Source: Pseudomonadota bacterium (GTDB lineage: Bacteria; Myxococcota; Myxococcia; Myxococcales; Myxococcaceae). From it: a stretch of 64,000 nt of DNA. The DNA lies in the NCBI GenBank assembly GCA_023426545.1, contig JAFAAN010000058.1:1-64000 (forward strand). The letters are read 5' to 3'. The notes below the pieces were generated by a model. That model was not told the DNA's origin. It ran no database searches and worked only from the letters and a program-made list of their open reading frames with translations. Below, one piece after another: positions 61,472-64,000 of the stretch; within the stretch, counting starts at the first letter, position 1; each line of letters starts with the position of its first letter. A program made the position numbers and the translations under genes.

Positions 61472-63118
61472 CTACGCCGGACCCGCGCCGTTGTACCAGC
61501 CAGTGATCTTCCGCACGTAGTCCTGCGTCTCCTTGAACGGCGGCACGCCACCGTACTTGCTCACGTTGCCCGGCCCTGCGTTGTAGGCCGCGAGCGCCAG
61601 GCGCACGTCACCGTTGAAGCGCTTGAGCTGCTGCGCAAGGTACTTGGTTCCCCCCTCGATGCTCTGACGCGGGTCCCTGGGGTTCGTCACGCCCAGCTCG
61701 CGCGCGGTCCCCGGCATGAGCTGCATCAGCCCCACGGCGCCCGCGCCCGAGCGCGCGTTCGGGTTGAAGGCGGACTCCTGCTGGATGACCGCCTTGATGA
61801 GGCGCGCGGGCACGTTGTACTTCCGCGACATCTCGTTGATGAGGTTGTCGTACTTGTTCGACGAGAAGCCGCTCAGGTCGTTGTTCCCCTTCGCGGGCCC
61901 CGCCTTGCCCGTCCCCGGAGTGCCTCCCGTACCGCTGGTGGCGCCACCGCTGGCCACGCTGGCGCCCAGCTTCGAGAACGCCGCCCGCGTCAGCGGGCCG
62001 TAGTACCCGGTGTTCTTCACGTTGTTGGCGGCCTGGAATTTCTTGAGCGCCGCCTCGGTGCGGGGACCGAAGACGCCCGGGCCGGTGTTCATCTCGGCCT
62101 GGGTCATGTAGCCCCCCTTCACCAGCGCCTTCTGGAGCTTCTCCACGGCGGGCCCGCGGGCGCCCTTCTCCAGGTCGCCGCCGGGCAGCGACATGCCCTT
62201 CACCGAGCCACCCGCGGTGGCAGGCGGCTTCGCCGTCCCGCCCGAGCCCTGCGTGCCTCCCGTGCCGTTCGTGTTGCCCGGACGCGGGTTGCCGCCCGAG
62301 AAGGTCACCAGCTCGCCCGTCGTCTTGTAGCCCTGGGGGCCTCCCGTCAGGCGGCTGCCCTGGACGTTGAGGGTGATCTCCTTCCCGGTGGCCGGGTCAT
62401 TCGCGTAGTAGACGGGCTTGCCGTTCTGGGTGCCGCGGCCGGTGATGGTGATCCAGTGGTCGGTGCCGTTCGAACCACCATTGCTGCCCGGCTTGTAGTC
62501 CACGCCGACGACGACCGGCCGCCCTGCGTCGATCTGCTTGTTGATGGTGTCCAGCTTCCACGCCTGCTTCGACGCCCCCAGTCCCCCCATGGCCGCCGCG
62601 GAGCCCCACTTGAGCGCGTTGCCGGAGTAACCGTTGTTGCGGTCCAGGTAGGCGTCCATCTCGGCCGGGTTGATGGTCTTCCCGGTGATCTTGCTCACCG
62701 CCATCGCCGTGGCCGTCATGGCGCAGCCCGCCGCCGAAATGCTCGAGCCGGTGCCCAGCCGCCGCGAGCCCCACTGCGAATCGCCCTGTTTGTAGAGCGG
62801 CGTGCCGTCCCGCGACGTGGGGAACTTGCGGCCGTCGTCATCGCGAACCTGACCCTTCGCGGCGCGTGCCGTCGACGCCGCCGCGGTGAAGCCATCCCCG
62901 CTCGCCGGGCGCTGCGCGGCGCTGCGCTCCCCCTTGGAGGACGTCTCCTCGAAGCTGTCCGGGATGGTCAGCTTCTGCCCCACACGAATCTTGTTCGGGT
63001 CTGAGATGTCATTGGCCTTGGCCAGCGCAGACACAGACGTGTTGAACTGACGGGCCAGCGCGCTCAGAGAATCGCCACTGCGGACGGAGTAGGTCTTCAA
63101 GGCCAGTTCTCTCGTCAC
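61472..63118 (-). CDS. Multidomain peptidoglycan hydrolase: LysM, C39-like peptidase, PG-binding, lytic transglycosylase
   Basis: 548 residues from GTG 63118 (TTG 63100 is an alternative start). LysM (about 8-52, TYSVRSGDSLSALARQFN), a papain-like C39_2 peptidase (about 105-255; cysteine near 133 in AAGCAMTA, HWITITG histidine, ANDPATG), a peptidoglycan-binding_1 domain (about 310-375, FGPRTEAALKKFQAANNV), and a C-terminal lytic transglycosylase domain (about 415-545) with catalytic Glu near 448 in IQQESAFN plus GLMQLMPGTA and AYNAGPGNV. Both peptide and glycan cleavage are thus possible in one chain. No signal peptide is seen, so export route is open (see findings). Confidence 0.88.
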   Translation of the reverse strand: MTRELALKTYSVRSGDSLSALARQFNTSVSALAKANDISDPNKIRVGQKLTIPDSFEETSSKGERSAAQRPASGDGFTAAASTARAAKGQVRDDDGRKFPTSRDGTPLYKQGDSQWGSRRLGTGSSISAAGCAMTATAMAVSKITGKTINPAEMDAYLDRNNGYSGNALKWGSAAAMGGLGASKQAWKLDTINKQIDAGRPVVVGVDYKPGSNGGSNGTDHWITITGRGTQNGKPVYYANDPATGKEITLNVQGSRLTGGPQGYKTTGELVTFSGGNPRPGNTNGTGGTQGSGGTAKPPATAGGSVKGMSLPGGDLEKGARGPAVEKLQKALVKGGYMTQAEMNTGPGVFGPRTEAALKKFQAANNVKNTGYYGPLTRAAFSKLGASVASGGATSGTGGTPGTGKAGPAKGNNDLSGFSSNKYDNLINEMSRKYNVPARLIKAVIQQESAFNPNARSGAGAVGLMQLMPGTARELGVTNPRDPRQSIEGGTKYLAQQLKRFNGDVRLALAAYNAGPGNVSKYGGVPPFKETQDYVRKITGWYNGAGPA

Positions 63119-63614
63119 CCAGACAGCCAGGTGCGTAATGGGTTTGCACCATTCTCGTCCACGGCGAGCTGGAGTTGCCTCATCCGCCAACAAACACTGG
63201 CATCGAAAATATCAGCCTCCGCCAAACCATGGCGGCAACCCCGCAATGGCACACACAGCCCGATGACACGTCGCACAATCGCAACATTCCTATCAAATTA
63301 CAGCGCACCAATTTGGCACGCGCGCATTGACAGTCCACGACAAGGACGACGCCATGCGGCATCCGGACTCTGGACGCTCCAAGTGAGCAGGCCATCTGGC
63401 GAGCGCCGCGCCTTTTGAGTCAGGCCTCCGCAGTGTGGGCGAGCACCACTACGAAGTGCTCCGGCGCATCAATGGCATTGCGCTCGACAGCGCCGAGAGG
63501 CTCCTGGACGCCTTCACCCTGCTGCAGGAGGCGCAGCACCTCGAGCTCGACATCGAGCGCTGCGGACACAGCCCATCCGCAAGGTCTACGACATGAGGTG
63601 ACGACTCCTGCCGC
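63119..63614. other. Intergenic region, AT-richer, with a gene remnant
   Basis: About 500 bases between two minus-strand genes. The first 200 bases (63140-63340) are noticeably less GC-rich than the window average and hold no supported gene; the later part holds a short open segment described separately. Confidence 0.45.
63387..63596 (+). pseudogene. Possible gene remnant
   Basis: Open from after a TGA at 63384 to TGA 63594-63596 with coding-like composition, reading EHHYEVLRRINGIALDS and AERLLDAFTLLQEAQHLELD, an amphipathic helical pattern. There is no good start (GTG 63435 possible, no ribosome site), so it may be a truncated or decayed gene, or chance. Confidence 0.3.
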
Positions 63615-64000
63615 TCAGCCGCGAGCCAGCGCCGCCGCGAGCCGAGGAAGCACGTCCCCTGCGCGCGCCTCCAGGTACACATCCGCCAGCTCCACACCGC
63701 GGCACTCACCAATGTTGAGGATGGCGATGGGCATGCGCCGCTCCGAGGCCCGCACCAGGAAGCGATAGCCAGAGAAGATGGCCAGCGACGAGCCCACCAC
63801 CAGCAGCGCATCCCCCTCCTCCAGCAGGGAGAACGCGGCCTCCACGGTGGGGAGCGGCACGTTGTCTCCGAAGAAGACGACATCGGGCTTGAGCGTCCCG
63901 CCGCACACCAGACACGCCGGGACCTGGAACGAGGACAACTGCTCGGATGACAGGTCCGCATCGCCGTCCGGCCGTAACACGAGCACCTCGTGGGAGAACC
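63615..64000 (-). CDS. Sirtuin (SIR2 family NAD-dependent deacetylase), 5' part outside window
   Basis: The visible 128 C-terminal codons contain the second half of a sirtuin: the latter CxxC of the zinc site in PACLVCGGTLKPDVVFFGDNVP, then EGDALLVVGSSLAIFSGYRFLVRA (NAD-binding GSS motif) and PIAILNIGECRGVELADVYLEARAGDVLPRL. Sirtuins remove acyl groups from lysines using NAD. The N-terminal catalytic core (GAG, NID, catalytic His) lies beyond base 64000, so activity class cannot be judged. Confidence 0.85.
   Translation of the reverse strand, partial: FSHEVLVLRPDGDADLSSEQLSSFQVPACLVCGGTLKPDVVFFGDNVPLPTVEAAFSLLEEGDALLVVGSSLAIFSGYRFLVRASERRMPIAILNIGECRGVELADVYLEARAGDVLPRLAAALARG

Noticed and set aside
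63415..63768. 117-codon plus frame at the right edge
   Set aside because: Mostly antisense to the sirtuin gene with Ser/Thr/Arg-rich, non-protein-like composition.

Overview
This is a high-GC chromosomal segment, almost fully coding, with the codon bias (G/C at third positions) of a myxobacterium. The best lineage markers are a protein of the Myxococcales-specific DUF2378/TIGR02265 paralogous family (2837-3427), an output-less double receiver protein, a multi-PAS hybrid-free sensor kinase, a candidate sigma-54 promoter and a single-chain PurL. A Myxococcus/Corallococcus-type genome is the likely source. I see no IS element, prophage, CRISPR array, tRNA or rRNA; the window looks like ordinary chromosome, with a cut uvrA at the left edge and a cut sirtuin gene at the right edge.

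Layout. 1-4.5 kb: uvrA (minus), DUF2378 protein, double-receiver protein. 4.8-9.0 kb: osmoregulated periplasmic glucan operon opgG - small unknown gene - opgH. 9-17 kb: single genes for M18 aminopeptidase, a 2OG-Fe(II)-oxygenase-like protein, an acyl-CoA-dehydrogenase-like protein, a SET-domain protein with a histone-H1-like tail, DUF423 protein, PfkB, Mug, GAF protein. 17-27.7 kb: CysQ-like phosphatase, PAS/GAF histidine kinase, GNAT, serine hydrolase-TPR protein, glnS, glycosyltransferase, alpha/beta hydrolase, Bpt N-end-rule transferase. 27.8-36.4 kb: small orphan protein with a sigma-54-like promoter, GT2 plus PLP decarboxylase pair facing an ATP-grasp ligase, methyltransferase, metallo-beta-lactamase-fold protein and an OPT transporter. 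36.5-39 kb: a threonine-rich leader peptide in front of a short threonyl-tRNA synthetase, CBS protein, msrB. 39-49 kb: purL, an acyltransferase-like/PF10118/Tat-exported SDR group, cysteine-rich proteins. 49-59.3 kb: a four-helix-bundle protein and then a complete assimilatory sulfate reduction and siroheme operon (cysH, precorrin-2 dehydrogenase, SUMT, cysD, cysN, cysJ, cysI). 59-64 kb: methyltransferase, lipoprotein, a multidomain peptidoglycan hydrolase and the sirtuin fragment.

The most interesting content is regulatory. The 640-base region in front of cysH contains two successive short ORFs packed with cysteine codons, each followed by an intrinsic terminator, and in each case a segment just after the Cys codons can pair with the left arm of that terminator. 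This reads as a tandem cysteine-responsive transcription attenuator. Independently, the short thrS gene is preceded by a 26-codon ORF with nine threonine codons and a strong hairpin. Both the Thr leader and the first Cys leader start a few bases downstream of a TTGAC(A/G)-17-(-10) promoter, which suggests leaderless leader peptides. None of this has been tested here by folding or conservation analysis.
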